DNA of 36,808 bases from Chryseobacterium sp. YIM B08800. GTDB taxonomy: Bacteria > Bacteroidota > Bacteroidia > Flavobacteriales > Weeksellaceae. The notes beneath the pieces were generated by a model that saw nothing but the letters and a program-made list of their open reading frames with translations, ran no database searches and was not told the origin of the DNA. Shown here piece by piece: positions 7,318-15,284 of this stretch (within the stretch, counting starts at the first letter, position 1; the number at the start of each line of letters is the position of its first letter). Where the stretch lies: contig NZ_JAPDKN010000053.1 of NCBI RefSeq assembly GCF_026163565.1, positions 1-36,808 of the forward strand, read 5' to 3'. The position numbers and the translations under genes were made by a program.

Positions 7318-8928
7318 TTAATGACCTCCTCCTGTAATTTTCAGTTCATTCAAATCGAGTTGAAGCTCGGCTTTACGGATTTCTTCATCTGAAAAAAGTT
7401 TTTCTTTTCTCATTCTGAATAATTCTTTTCTTTGAATAGCATAAATTTCTAAAAGCAGATGATGATATTTTTTGATTTCCCGATGTTCGGTTTCGTCACA
7501 TTCTAAAGATTCCAATCGTTTATTAGCAACCTGAATATCAGATTCTAAATTAGATTTATAAAAAGCGACCAGTTCATTATCATTTAATTCACCTTCATAT
7601 TTCTTGTTGACTATCTGAAGAGCAGTATTATCTAAAATAAGCTGAATTCCTGTTTTTTGCTCTTCTTCAGGAGCGATATTATCTATTTCTTTAAGCTTAA
7701 TTAATTTAATAATAAAAGGTAAAGTCAAACCCTGAAAAACCAAAGTAATGAATATCACAACGAAGGTGATAAAAATAATAAGATTACGTTGCGGAAAAAG
7801 TGTTCCTTTATCATCCAGATAAAAGGGAATTGAAAGCGCAGTTGCCAATGAAACAACTCCTCTCATTCCTGCCCAACTGATTACAACAGGGCCTTTCCAA
7901 CCCGGAGAAGGATCTTGCCTCGCTTTTGCGCTCAACCATCTCGGAATATGGGCAATAGGAAAAACCCATAAAAACCGTAGTAAAATAATGATTAAACTTA
8001 CAATTGCTCCATATTTTACGCCTTGCCAAACTGAATAATTTCCCAGAGATTCAACAATCTGAGGAAGCTCTAATCCAATTAAAACAAAAACAACTGCATT
8101 CATTACGAAAATTAGCGTCGTCCAAACTCCAAGCATATTTAATCTTGTGTTTCCGGTTTTAAAAATCTCATGAGAACGCCACGAAATAAATAATCCTCCG
8201 GTAACCACTGCCATTACTCCTGAAAAATGAAACTGCTCTGCCGCGAGAAATAAAATATAAGGCGTCATTACTGTTAAAGCCGCATCAATTGCCGGAGTTG
8301 TCGGTAAAAAACGGTGAATCACGTACATAATATGCGCACCGACGAGACCTACTACAATTCCCATTCCTGCAACGAGGAAAAACTGTCCGGTTGCTTCCTG
8401 CATTGAAAAAGTTCCGGTAATTACGGCAAGTAACGCAAATTTAAAAACAATTAACGATGAGGCATCATTTACCAAACTTTCGCCTTCCAAAATCGTCATC
8501 AATCTTTTTGGAACTCCCATTCCTTTTAAAACGGTAGCTGCTGCAACTGCATCGGGCGGCGAAATAATTCCACCCAAAAGAAATCCTAAAGCAAGCGTAA
8601 ACCCGGGAATAAAAGAAGAGGTAAAGTAAGCAACGATCGTTGAAGTAAAAAACACCAAACCAAAAGCCAGCAAAGCAATTGGGCGTTTCCATTTCCAAAA
8701 ATCTGTCCATGAAGTGTACCAAGCCGCTTCATACAATAATGGCGGTAAAAATATCAGAAATATGATTTCCGGATCTAAGCCAACATGTGGAATTCCGGGA
8801 ATAAAACTGATTCCCAAACCTGCAATAACGAGAAAAATAGGATAAGCCACTTTGATACGCTGAGCCAACATGACCAGCATAAACACAGAAAACAAAAGTC
8901 CTAAGACCAATAATATAGAATGATGCAT
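7318..8928 (-). CDS. CPA1-family Na+/H+ antiporter
   Basis: A 536-residue protein with about twelve hydrophobic segments in the first 410 residues and a charged coiled C-terminal tail of about 120 residues. It belongs to the CPA1 cation:proton antiporters (NhaP/TIGR00831-like). Diagnostic features are FLIFLPPLLYEAAW near residues 57-70, SPPDAVAA near 123-130 and the ion-binding Asn154-Asp155 pair in GESLVNDASSL; GMRGVVSLATALS lies in the later membrane part. It exchanges cytoplasmic Na+ (or K+) for external H+ or the reverse at the inner membrane. The C-terminal cytoplasmic tail is probably regulatory. It is the first gene of a two-gene unit with the bestrophin. Confidence 0.93.
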   Translation of the reverse strand: MHHSILLVLGLLFSVFMLVMLAQRIKVAYPIFLVIAGLGISFIPGIPHVGLDPEIIFLIFLPPLLYEAAWYTSWTDFWKWKRPIALLAFGLVFFTSTIVAYFTSSFIPGFTLALGFLLGGIISPPDAVAAATVLKGMGVPKRLMTILEGESLVNDASSLIVFKFALLAVITGTFSMQEATGQFFLVAGMGIVVGLVGAHIMYVIHRFLPTTPAIDAALTVMTPYILFLAAEQFHFSGVMAVVTGGLFISWRSHEIFKTGNTRLNMLGVWTTLIFVMNAVVFVLIGLELPQIVESLGNYSVWQGVKYGAIVSLIIILLRFLWVFPIAHIPRWLSAKARQDPSPGWKGPVVISWAGMRGVVSLATALSIPFYLDDKGTLFPQRNLIIFITFVVIFITLVFQGLTLPFIIKLIKLKEIDNIAPEEEQKTGIQLILDNTALQIVNKKYEGELNDNELVAFYKSNLESDIQVANKRLESLECDETEHREIKKYHHLLLEIYAIQRKELFRMRKEKLFSDEEIRKAELQLDLNELKITGGGH

Positions 8929-9046
8929 TTTATTTTTTCAGTTTGTGTAAATAATCTGGGCGAAATTATTATTTTAAATATTAATTACCTAGACACAATT
9001 ATTAATTTTAATATTTATTTTAAAATAAGATAGTAATAATACAAAA

Positions 9047-9074
9047 AAAGCAGTAAAATAAATTTCACTGCTTT
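9047..9074 (-). terminator. Second of two tandem intrinsic terminators
   Basis: Stem AAAGCAGT (9047-9054) with ACTGCTTT (9067-9074), followed on the minus strand by a run of seven T. It lies 38 bases after the first terminator and insulates the antiporter from the upstream large gene. Confidence 0.75.
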
Positions 9075-9111
9075 CATTTCTAAATTTAAGACTTTGATCA
9101 TGTATAAAAAA

Positions 9112-9140
9112 GAGGCTGCCTTTTCCCAGAAGGCAACCTC
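9112..9140 (-). terminator. First terminator after the 1029-residue T9SS protein
   Basis: Stem GAGG-x-TGCCTT with AAGGCA-x-CCTC (one internal mismatch) and a 7-base loop, followed on the minus strand by TTTTTTATAC. A typical intrinsic terminator 46 bases beyond the stop of the large secreted-protein gene. Confidence 0.85.
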
Positions 9141-9186
9141 AAAACAAATTATTCCCTCTTCATCAATCCCTAATACTACTACTGTA

Positions 9187-12100
9187 TTATTCTCTGTTTT
9201 TTACCAAAATCCAGTCGGCATACATTACAGACACCTGCGTTTCTGGCTCTGTCCATTTTATTTCGTACCAATATGTACCGGTGCTTATTGGCATTCCTCC
9301 AATTTTTCCGTTCCATTTATACGTTTTATCTACATCAGAAGAATAAATCAGATGACCATATCTGTTGAAGATTGAGATTTTTAAATCTTTAAGGTAAGCC
9401 AATGCCGAATAATCTAAAGTGTCGTTTCTACCGTCTCCGTTGGGCGTAATTGCATTCACAAGATTAGGAACAGTGATCTGAGCTTGAACCGGAGCACAAT
9501 CGTTGATATCTTTTACATAAAATATATTTTTACCTCGAGGAAGGTTTGTAAATACATTAGAATCTTGCCAGAAAAATCCATCGTTAGAGTATTTGTAAGG
9601 AGCCGTTCCGCCTTCTGCAATTACTGTTGCTGTGTTATTGCTAACATTTATTTTTTTTATTTTTGGAAGCGGGAAAGCGTGTACTTTCACAAACTGCTTG
9701 GTTTTACAGCCATTAAATTCTAAAATAACCCAATAATCTCCCACAGGAACATTTTGTATAGCCTGAGTCGTTGCACCTGTACTCCACAAATAAGAATTAT
9801 AACCTGGTCCTGCATCTAACGTAGTAAAAGCTTCGGAACAGATTATTTTATCTATTAAAACACTTGAAGGTTTTGGAGGAATAACGTTAAGAGTAATCTT
9901 GGCAAATTCAAAACATCCATTTATAGAAGTGATCTTCACATATACAAAACCATTAGGCGAAACGTATGCTGTTGCCGGAATAATTTCATTGGTTCCGTTG
10001 GTGGCATCAAGCAATGTTGGAAAATATGTTCTTATTGACGGGATGGTAGTTGTAACGTTAGCTGCAGTTAAATCAAAAGTTGCTGTATTTGGATTGTTTT
10101 CGTTGAAACATCCATTTAAAACAGCATCCATTGCCACTACTCGAGGGAAAAACTGAAGTGTAATTTTTGCATTCTCAGTACACCCATCTGCGGTAGTTAC
10201 TTTTACAAAAACGGTAGCAGGAACTGCCGATGGATATGCATTCGCAGGGATAATCTCGTTGATGTTTGCATTAAGATCTGCCAAAGTAGGATAATATTTT
10301 TTTATTGCTGTAAGAGGAGTTCCCACATTCGCTGCAGTTAAATCAAAAATACCAATTCCGTTTACTTCACATGCGCTTATCGTTGTATCGGTTAATACCA
10401 AAGGAACTACTGTAATATTTACTTTTACCTGTTCACAGTCTGTAAAATTCGGATCGTTTCCACAAAATTTGTAGGTAAAAGTATCGTTTATTGTTCCCGC
10501 ATTGGCAGTATAAGTTAAAACACCTGTTGTTGAGTTTAAACTTAAAGTTCCGTTCGCCGGTGGCGTAATGATCTGAACTGTAGCCGGAACCGGAATTTGT
10601 GCAGAGTTTGTAAAAGCAGGCGTAATTGTAATAGGCACTCCTGTCGCACAAATATTTAATGGTGTTACCGTATTTGCTAAACATGTATATACTTTGTAAG
10701 GATACGTTGTAAGAGGCACACAAGTACCTTCGGTAATTGATACAGTATAACTTCCTCCTTGTGTTGGTGTATATGTATTTAAATTAGCACCAGGAATTGG
10801 ATTTCCGTTAAGATTCCATTGGTAGTGAGCAAAACCAGCTTCTACTTCCAAAACCATTCCTGGAACACAGTCTCCTGTTGTTTTTTTGATTACAGGAATA
10901 GAATTAAATCCTGCGAAATAACCTCCATAACCTAAATTTCCGCTTCCTCCGGCGATTCCTGCAGTGACTGCTTTTGTAGAAGTCACCGTAACATTTCCTG
11001 AAATATTGGGAATAGAATAAGAAACCCAATCAGGAGTTCCTGTTACCGGAAAAGGTCCTTGTGCTGCGGTTGTAGGCAAATTATTTACCAATACTGTTGC
11101 CCCGGTTTGCGTAAGAATATTCAGTTTTACAAAAAGTGGCGGATTAAAAGTGGCTCCATAAGGCATCTCTTCTATTTTGCCTATTTCATCAATCGTTTTA
11201 GGCAAAAAACAATTTAAAGGCGGCATATAATTAAACCCTTCCGTGGCATCATTATCCTGAGTACCAGACAAAAGCTGATATACATATACATTTTTGCTCG
11301 ATTTGATATACATATTAAGATGACCCGGCCCATTTACGACATAATTCATCGCAGTAACACGGTAATATTGACCTTCATTCAATGTTGCTACAGGAGCAGG
11401 ATTGTTGTTTAATCTAATTTCTGTATTGTTTTCAGTTGCTACGATAATAGCGCCTTCAATTTCAGGAAGCAGATTTCCCATTCCTTTAATAAGCACAAAC
11501 TCATTTCCTAAACGTTCTACAGGAACCGACTGATCCATGATAATATCTTCTCCGTTATAAGGAGGAGTCAATCCAAATTGTCCACGAAAGTTTCCGTTGG
11601 TAACAGATACCGGTTTTGTAGACTCTATTTTAGCTCCAATAAAACCATCTTTATTTCCTGGTTTAGTAGCGTACCCGGCAAAAATATAAGATTGACCTTT
11701 ATTTAAAGTAATGGTAATCGTAGGATGGGTAAGCCCATTAAAGTTATTGTAAAACCATGTCGTCATGGCATAACCAGAAACTTTAACCTGAGTATTATCT
11801 TCGGTCGCTAAAATTCCACACGTAAAATTTAAAGTATTTGTATTGTTCATCAACGGAGCATAAACTGCATGAAACTTTGTACCGATGCCTGCTTTTCCTT
11901 TCGACGTTAAAATTTCACCATGATTGATTTCCGAAAATCTATAGGTTGCAAAAAACGGGAGATCACCATGAAGATAAAGTCCTCTGGTTTTTACACTCAT
12001 CGCATCAGCAGGATTTTGACCTAACATCAAATTTATCGGGACATCAAATGTTTGCGGACTTCCTTTACTTATCGTTACCGTTCCTATCACAATATTGTTA

Positions 12101-12276
12101 TTGTAAATCGTAACAGGAAATGGAACTGTGCTATCTGTAGATAAAAATAAAGCCTGTTTGGGGCTACCATTAGCCAAACTCCCTGCCATCGGAGCAAACC
12201 AATGATCGGTATCTCTTTGTGCCCATATAGAAGTAGAGAAAAAAGACCATATTAGTAGTAATAGTATTCTTTTCAT
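9187..12276 (-). CDS. Large secreted IgGFc-binding-domain protein, T9SS type B sorting domain
   Basis: A 1029-residue secreted protein. The signal peptide is residues 1-19 (MKRILLLLIWSFFSTSIWAQ). Residues about 25-480 match the IgGFc-binding-type N-terminal domain common in Bacteroidota (TSKGKAGIGTKFHAVYAPL, ILATEDNTQVKVSGY, then ERLGNEFVLIKGMG). A short PKD/Ig-like unit follows (YQWNLNGNPIPGAN), then a cadherin-like segment (YTANAGTINDTFTYKFCGND), two tandem ~90-residue repeats (9880-10405) and an Ig-like unit (TLDAGPGYNSYLWSTG). The end (residues about 940-1029) is the gliding-motility CHU_C or type B sorting domain (NAITPNGDGRNDTLDYS, then IFNRYGHLIY). It is inferred to be exported by Sec and T9SS to the cell surface. 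It is a paralogue of the next gene and carries about 270 extra residues. The domain name does not prove antibody binding here. Confidence 0.92.
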   Translation of the reverse strand: MKRILLLLIWSFFSTSIWAQRDTDHWFAPMAGSLANGSPKQALFLSTDSTVPFPVTIYNNNIVIGTVTISKGSPQTFDVPINLMLGQNPADAMSVKTRGLYLHGDLPFFATYRFSEINHGEILTSKGKAGIGTKFHAVYAPLMNNTNTLNFTCGILATEDNTQVKVSGYAMTTWFYNNFNGLTHPTITITLNKGQSYIFAGYATKPGNKDGFIGAKIESTKPVSVTNGNFRGQFGLTPPYNGEDIIMDQSVPVERLGNEFVLIKGMGNLLPEIEGAIIVATENNTEIRLNNNPAPVATLNEGQYYRVTAMNYVVNGPGHLNMYIKSSKNVYVYQLLSGTQDNDATEGFNYMPPLNCFLPKTIDEIGKIEEMPYGATFNPPLFVKLNILTQTGATVLVNNLPTTAAQGPFPVTGTPDWVSYSIPNISGNVTVTSTKAVTAGIAGGSGNLGYGGYFAGFNSIPVIKKTTGDCVPGMVLEVEAGFAHYQWNLNGNPIPGANLNTYTPTQGGSYTVSITEGTCVPLTTYPYKVYTCLANTVTPLNICATGVPITITPAFTNSAQIPVPATVQIITPPANGTLSLNSTTGVLTYTANAGTINDTFTYKFCGNDPNFTDCEQVKVNITVVPLVLTDTTISACEVNGIGIFDLTAANVGTPLTAIKKYYPTLADLNANINEIIPANAYPSAVPATVFVKVTTADGCTENAKITLQFFPRVVAMDAVLNGCFNENNPNTATFDLTAANVTTTIPSIRTYFPTLLDATNGTNEIIPATAYVSPNGFVYVKITSINGCFEFAKITLNVIPPKPSSVLIDKIICSEAFTTLDAGPGYNSYLWSTGATTQAIQNVPVGDYWVILEFNGCKTKQFVKVHAFPLPKIKKINVSNNTATVIAEGGTAPYKYSNDGFFWQDSNVFTNLPRGKNIFYVKDINDCAPVQAQITVPNLVNAITPNGDGRNDTLDYSALAYLKDLKISIFNRYGHLIYSSDVDKTYKWNGKIGGMPISTGTYWYEIKWTEPETQVSVMYADWILVKNRE
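9880..10405 (-). repeat. Two tandem ~90-residue coding repeats
   Basis: Within the 1029-residue protein two similar units follow each other. Both contain FDLTAANV, then a YxPTLxD segment, NEIIPAxAY, a VxVKxTxxxGC block and AKITLxxxP. Each ends in a Cys-containing turn. The neighbouring paralogue has neither unit. Boundaries are approximate. Confidence 0.75.
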
Positions 12277-12374
12277 AAATTATAAGGTAAATTATGCCTA
12301 TCATCTACAGCAGTTAAAACAAATTATTACTGTTGCAGATATTGCGATTATTAAAAGTTTTGTTATTTCGAATA

Positions 12375-14660
12375 TTAATTCGTGTTTTTTACCAAAATCC
12401 AGCCCGTATATTTTATAAGAGTATTTTGCTGACTGGGTTCTTTCCATGAGATTTCATACCAGTAGCTTCCTGTGAGCATTTTTTTGTTGCTGAATTTTCC
12501 GTCCCATGTATAATTGTTGAAGGCAGTTCCTTTGAAAACCTGATTTCCATATCTGTCGTAGACTGAAAAAGATAAATCTTTCTTGTACTTAAGAGCTGAA
12601 TAAGAAATCACATCATTAATGTTATCTCCATTTGGAGTAATTGCATTAATAATATTGATAAGTGTTATTTCTACCTGTATCGGTTCGCAGTTATAGGAAT
12701 CTTTTACATAAAATTTATTCTGCCCGTTCGGAAGATTGGTAAACACATTAGAACTTTGCCAGTTGATATTATTTATGGAATACATATAGGGCGGTTTTCC
12801 TCCCTCCACTGACAATACAGTTTGATTGTACTCAGAAGTAATGCTTTTAATCACAGGACTTAGTGCCGGTTTTACAGAAACTTCCTTCTTACTGAAACAA
12901 CCGTTATATCCTAAAATAACCCAATAATTTCCGACTCCTACGTTAGATATAGATTGTGTGGTTTCGCCGGTGCTCCATTCATAAGATTCAAAACCAGAAC
13001 CGGCATCCAAAGTTGTTCTTTCATCAATGCAGATGATTTTATCGGTAAGTAAAGAAGGAATTTGCGGAGGCATTACCACTTCAAATACAGGAGTTGTCGC
13101 AGGAGGACAAGTTCCTCCTACCGATACAGTGACCGTATAATTTCCTGCCTGAGTTGGGCTGTATGTATTAGTTGTTGCTCCCGGAATTGGGTTTCCGTTA
13201 AAATTCCATTGGTAGGTTGCGTAGCTGTCATCTACTTCCAAAATCATTCCCGGAATACAGTTCCCATTAGTTTTAGCAATAACAGGAATGGAAGAGAATC
13301 CTGCGAAATAACCACCATAACCTACTGCGTCATCACCTGCTGCAATACCTGCAGTCACTGCTTTTGTAGATTTTACTGTGATATTTCCTGTTACATTGTT
13401 TACAGAATAAGTTTGCCAGTTTGGATTTCCAGTAACAGGATAAGGACCCTGAGTTCCTGATAAAACAGTGTTATTTACAGATACCGTTGCACCTGTTTCG
13501 GTAATAATATTTAATTTAACAGTAGGGTTAAACGTTGTATAATGAGGCATAACATCAATCATTCCAATTTCATCTATTTTCTTTGGAAGGAAACAGTTGA
13601 TTGGCGGAATATAATTAGCTCCGGGTGTGATATCGCTCTTTGAAGTAGTTCCCGCCATCAGCTGATAGACATAGATATTTTTGGTGCTTTTTATCCGCAT
13701 GTTATAATGTCCGCTAAAATTCTGGCTGATGTATCCTGTAGAATTTATTCTGTAAAATTCTCCTTCATTTAACGTAGTAATAGGAGTCGTTTCATCATTA
13801 AGATAGACTTGAGTATTGTTTTCTGTCGCCACAACGATAGCTCCTTCTGTATTTTCCGCTAAAAGAGCCATCCCTTTCATCAATATATACTCATCACCTA
13901 AACGTTCTGTAGGGATAGACTGATCCATCAAAATATCACCTCCGTTGCTTGACCCAACAATTTGACCATTGAAATTTCCATTGGTAACCGTTATTGGTTT
14001 ATTGGCTACTATTTTAGCTCCGATAAATCCTGTTTGATTTGCCAGAATATTTCCTATACCTTCTATGATGTAAGACTGCCCTTTATTTAAGGTAAAAGTC
14101 ATGGTAGGATTACTAGCTCCTGTGCTTCCATTAGAAAATTGAACGGCAGGATTATAGCCCGAAACTGTGATCGTTGTATTATCTTCCGTAGCCAAAATAC
14201 CGCTGGTAAAATTATAGGCTGTTGATGATACAGTAATAGGTGCATAAGTTGAATAGAATTTTTTACCGATCCCGGCTTTTCCTTTTGAGGTAAGAATTTC
14301 AGCATGTGCTCTTACAGAAAATCTGAATGTACAGAAAAAAGGCTTCTCTCCTTTTACATACAAACCTTTGGTTGTAGCTTTAAATAGCTCAGTCTGAGTA
14401 TCTGCAATCATCATTTCCATAGGAATGTCGAATGATTGTGGACTTCCCTTACTAATCGTTACTGTTCCGATAACTATATTATTATTGTAAATAGTAGCCG
14501 TAAAAGGGGTCGCCGAGTCTGTAGATAAAAACAAAGCCTGTCTATCATTATTACGATTAAGACTAGACATCATGGGCGCAAACCAATGTTCGGTATCTCG
14601 TTGTGCCCAAATAGAAGTAGAAAACAGAAACAGTATTAATAGTAATAGTATTCTTTTCAT
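12375..14660 (-). CDS. Secreted IgGFc-binding-domain protein, T9SS type B sorting domain
   Basis: A 761-residue paralogue of the neighbouring 1029-residue protein. The signal peptide is residues 1-19 (ends SIWAQ). The IgGFc-binding-type domain covers about residues 25-480 with the same landmarks (TSKGKAGIGKKFYSTYAPI, ILATEDNTTITVSGY, ERLGDEYILMKGMA). It then has a PKD-like unit (YQWNFNGNPIPGAT), an Ig-like unit (TLDAGSGFESYEWSTG) and the type B C-terminal domain (NAITPNGDNINDVISYS, then VYDRYGNQVF). It lacks the cadherin-like segment and the two ~90-residue repeats of its neighbour. The leader DNA of the two genes is also alike (both carry GATATTGCGATTATT), so this is a tandem gene duplication. 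Role: surface or secreted binding protein, ligand unknown. Confidence 0.92.
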   Translation of the reverse strand: MKRILLLLILFLFSTSIWAQRDTEHWFAPMMSSLNRNNDRQALFLSTDSATPFTATIYNNNIVIGTVTISKGSPQSFDIPMEMMIADTQTELFKATTKGLYVKGEKPFFCTFRFSVRAHAEILTSKGKAGIGKKFYSTYAPITVSSTAYNFTSGILATEDNTTITVSGYNPAVQFSNGSTGASNPTMTFTLNKGQSYIIEGIGNILANQTGFIGAKIVANKPITVTNGNFNGQIVGSSNGGDILMDQSIPTERLGDEYILMKGMALLAENTEGAIVVATENNTQVYLNDETTPITTLNEGEFYRINSTGYISQNFSGHYNMRIKSTKNIYVYQLMAGTTSKSDITPGANYIPPINCFLPKKIDEIGMIDVMPHYTTFNPTVKLNIITETGATVSVNNTVLSGTQGPYPVTGNPNWQTYSVNNVTGNITVKSTKAVTAGIAAGDDAVGYGGYFAGFSSIPVIAKTNGNCIPGMILEVDDSYATYQWNFNGNPIPGATTNTYSPTQAGNYTVTVSVGGTCPPATTPVFEVVMPPQIPSLLTDKIICIDERTTLDAGSGFESYEWSTGETTQSISNVGVGNYWVILGYNGCFSKKEVSVKPALSPVIKSITSEYNQTVLSVEGGKPPYMYSINNINWQSSNVFTNLPNGQNKFYVKDSYNCEPIQVEITLINIINAITPNGDNINDVISYSALKYKKDLSFSVYDRYGNQVFKGTAFNNYTWDGKFSNKKMLTGSYWYEISWKEPSQQNTLIKYTGWILVKNTN

Positions 14661-14950
14661 AAGTTATAAAGAAAAATTAAATTAAGTCTATCATAAGCAG
14701 CTGTGTCATAAACTTTGTACTGTATGATATTGCGATTATTATAAAATATTTGTTGAAATAATTTTGCTTCATTCAGAGCAAATCAGACGAGAAATGTTCT
14801 TATCATTTTCTTGAATTAAATTTTTTATAATTGAAAATAGGTATAGCTTCTAATCATATATAATGTTTAAAGTAATTGGAATAATTAAACCTGCATTTTT
14901 GAGAGTTGGGAAACAATGAAGGCATCAAGAATGAATTCAGTCAAAAAAAA

Positions 14951-14993
14951 CTGCCATAACTGCGGAGCTACTACCACCGCTTAATTATGGCAG
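14951..14993 (-). terminator. Conserved hairpin with T tail, copy A
   Basis: On the minus strand CTGCCATAA ... TTATGGCAG forms the outer stem and GCGG...CCGC an inner one, with GTAGTAGC in the loop; eight T follow. It matches copy B (15231-15273) at most positions, including the loop. No intact gene ends just before it. Confidence 0.7.
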
Positions 14994-15230
14994 AACTAAC
15001 ATAAGTTTTAAAGCTTTTCTTAAATGGATTAGAATAAATAATATCGTTTTCACTTAAATTTCATTCATTTCCAAAGAAACTGCGAGTGGCCGAGAAACAC
15101 AATAATTAATTATGCTGTCTTCTTTACTAATGCCATTTCATTTTAATTAAATATTTAGAGTGTGAAATTTTGTTTTCTTAAAATTTATTTGGAGTAAAAA
15201 AGAGATTGTTGGCTTGGTATCTGATAAAAA

Positions 15231-15273
15231 CTGCCATAAAAGCGACGCTACTACTCGCCGCTATTTATGACAG
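15231..15273 (-). terminator. Conserved hairpin with T tail, copy B, ending the GEVED gene
   Basis: Minus-strand CTGTCATAA ... TTATGGCAG outer stem, GCGGCG...CGTCGC inner stem, loop containing GTAGTAGC, followed by TTTTTATC. It starts 11 bases after the stop of the type A sorting-domain gene and should end that transcript. Confidence 0.8.
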
Positions 15274-15284
15274 AGACAACATAT

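Larger units (their letters stand above)
14661..15284. other. Intergenic region with two related hairpins and possible gene relic
   Basis: 624 bases without an intact gene. Next to 14660 lies a leader matching that of the paralogue at 12276 (shared GATATTGCGATTATT). At 14951-14993 and 15231-15273 there are two 43-base hairpins of similar sequence. Minus-strand DNA just before the first hairpin can be read as SENDIIYSNPFKKSFKTY, which resembles the start of a type A sorting domain (YPNPF). A decayed copy of a T9SS gene end is therefore possible; I see no longer frame. Confidence 0.5.

Noticed and set aside
13062..13460. 132-residue plus-strand frame inside the 761-residue surface protein gene
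   Set aside because: Cys/Arg/Ser-rich antisense shadow without any domain pattern.
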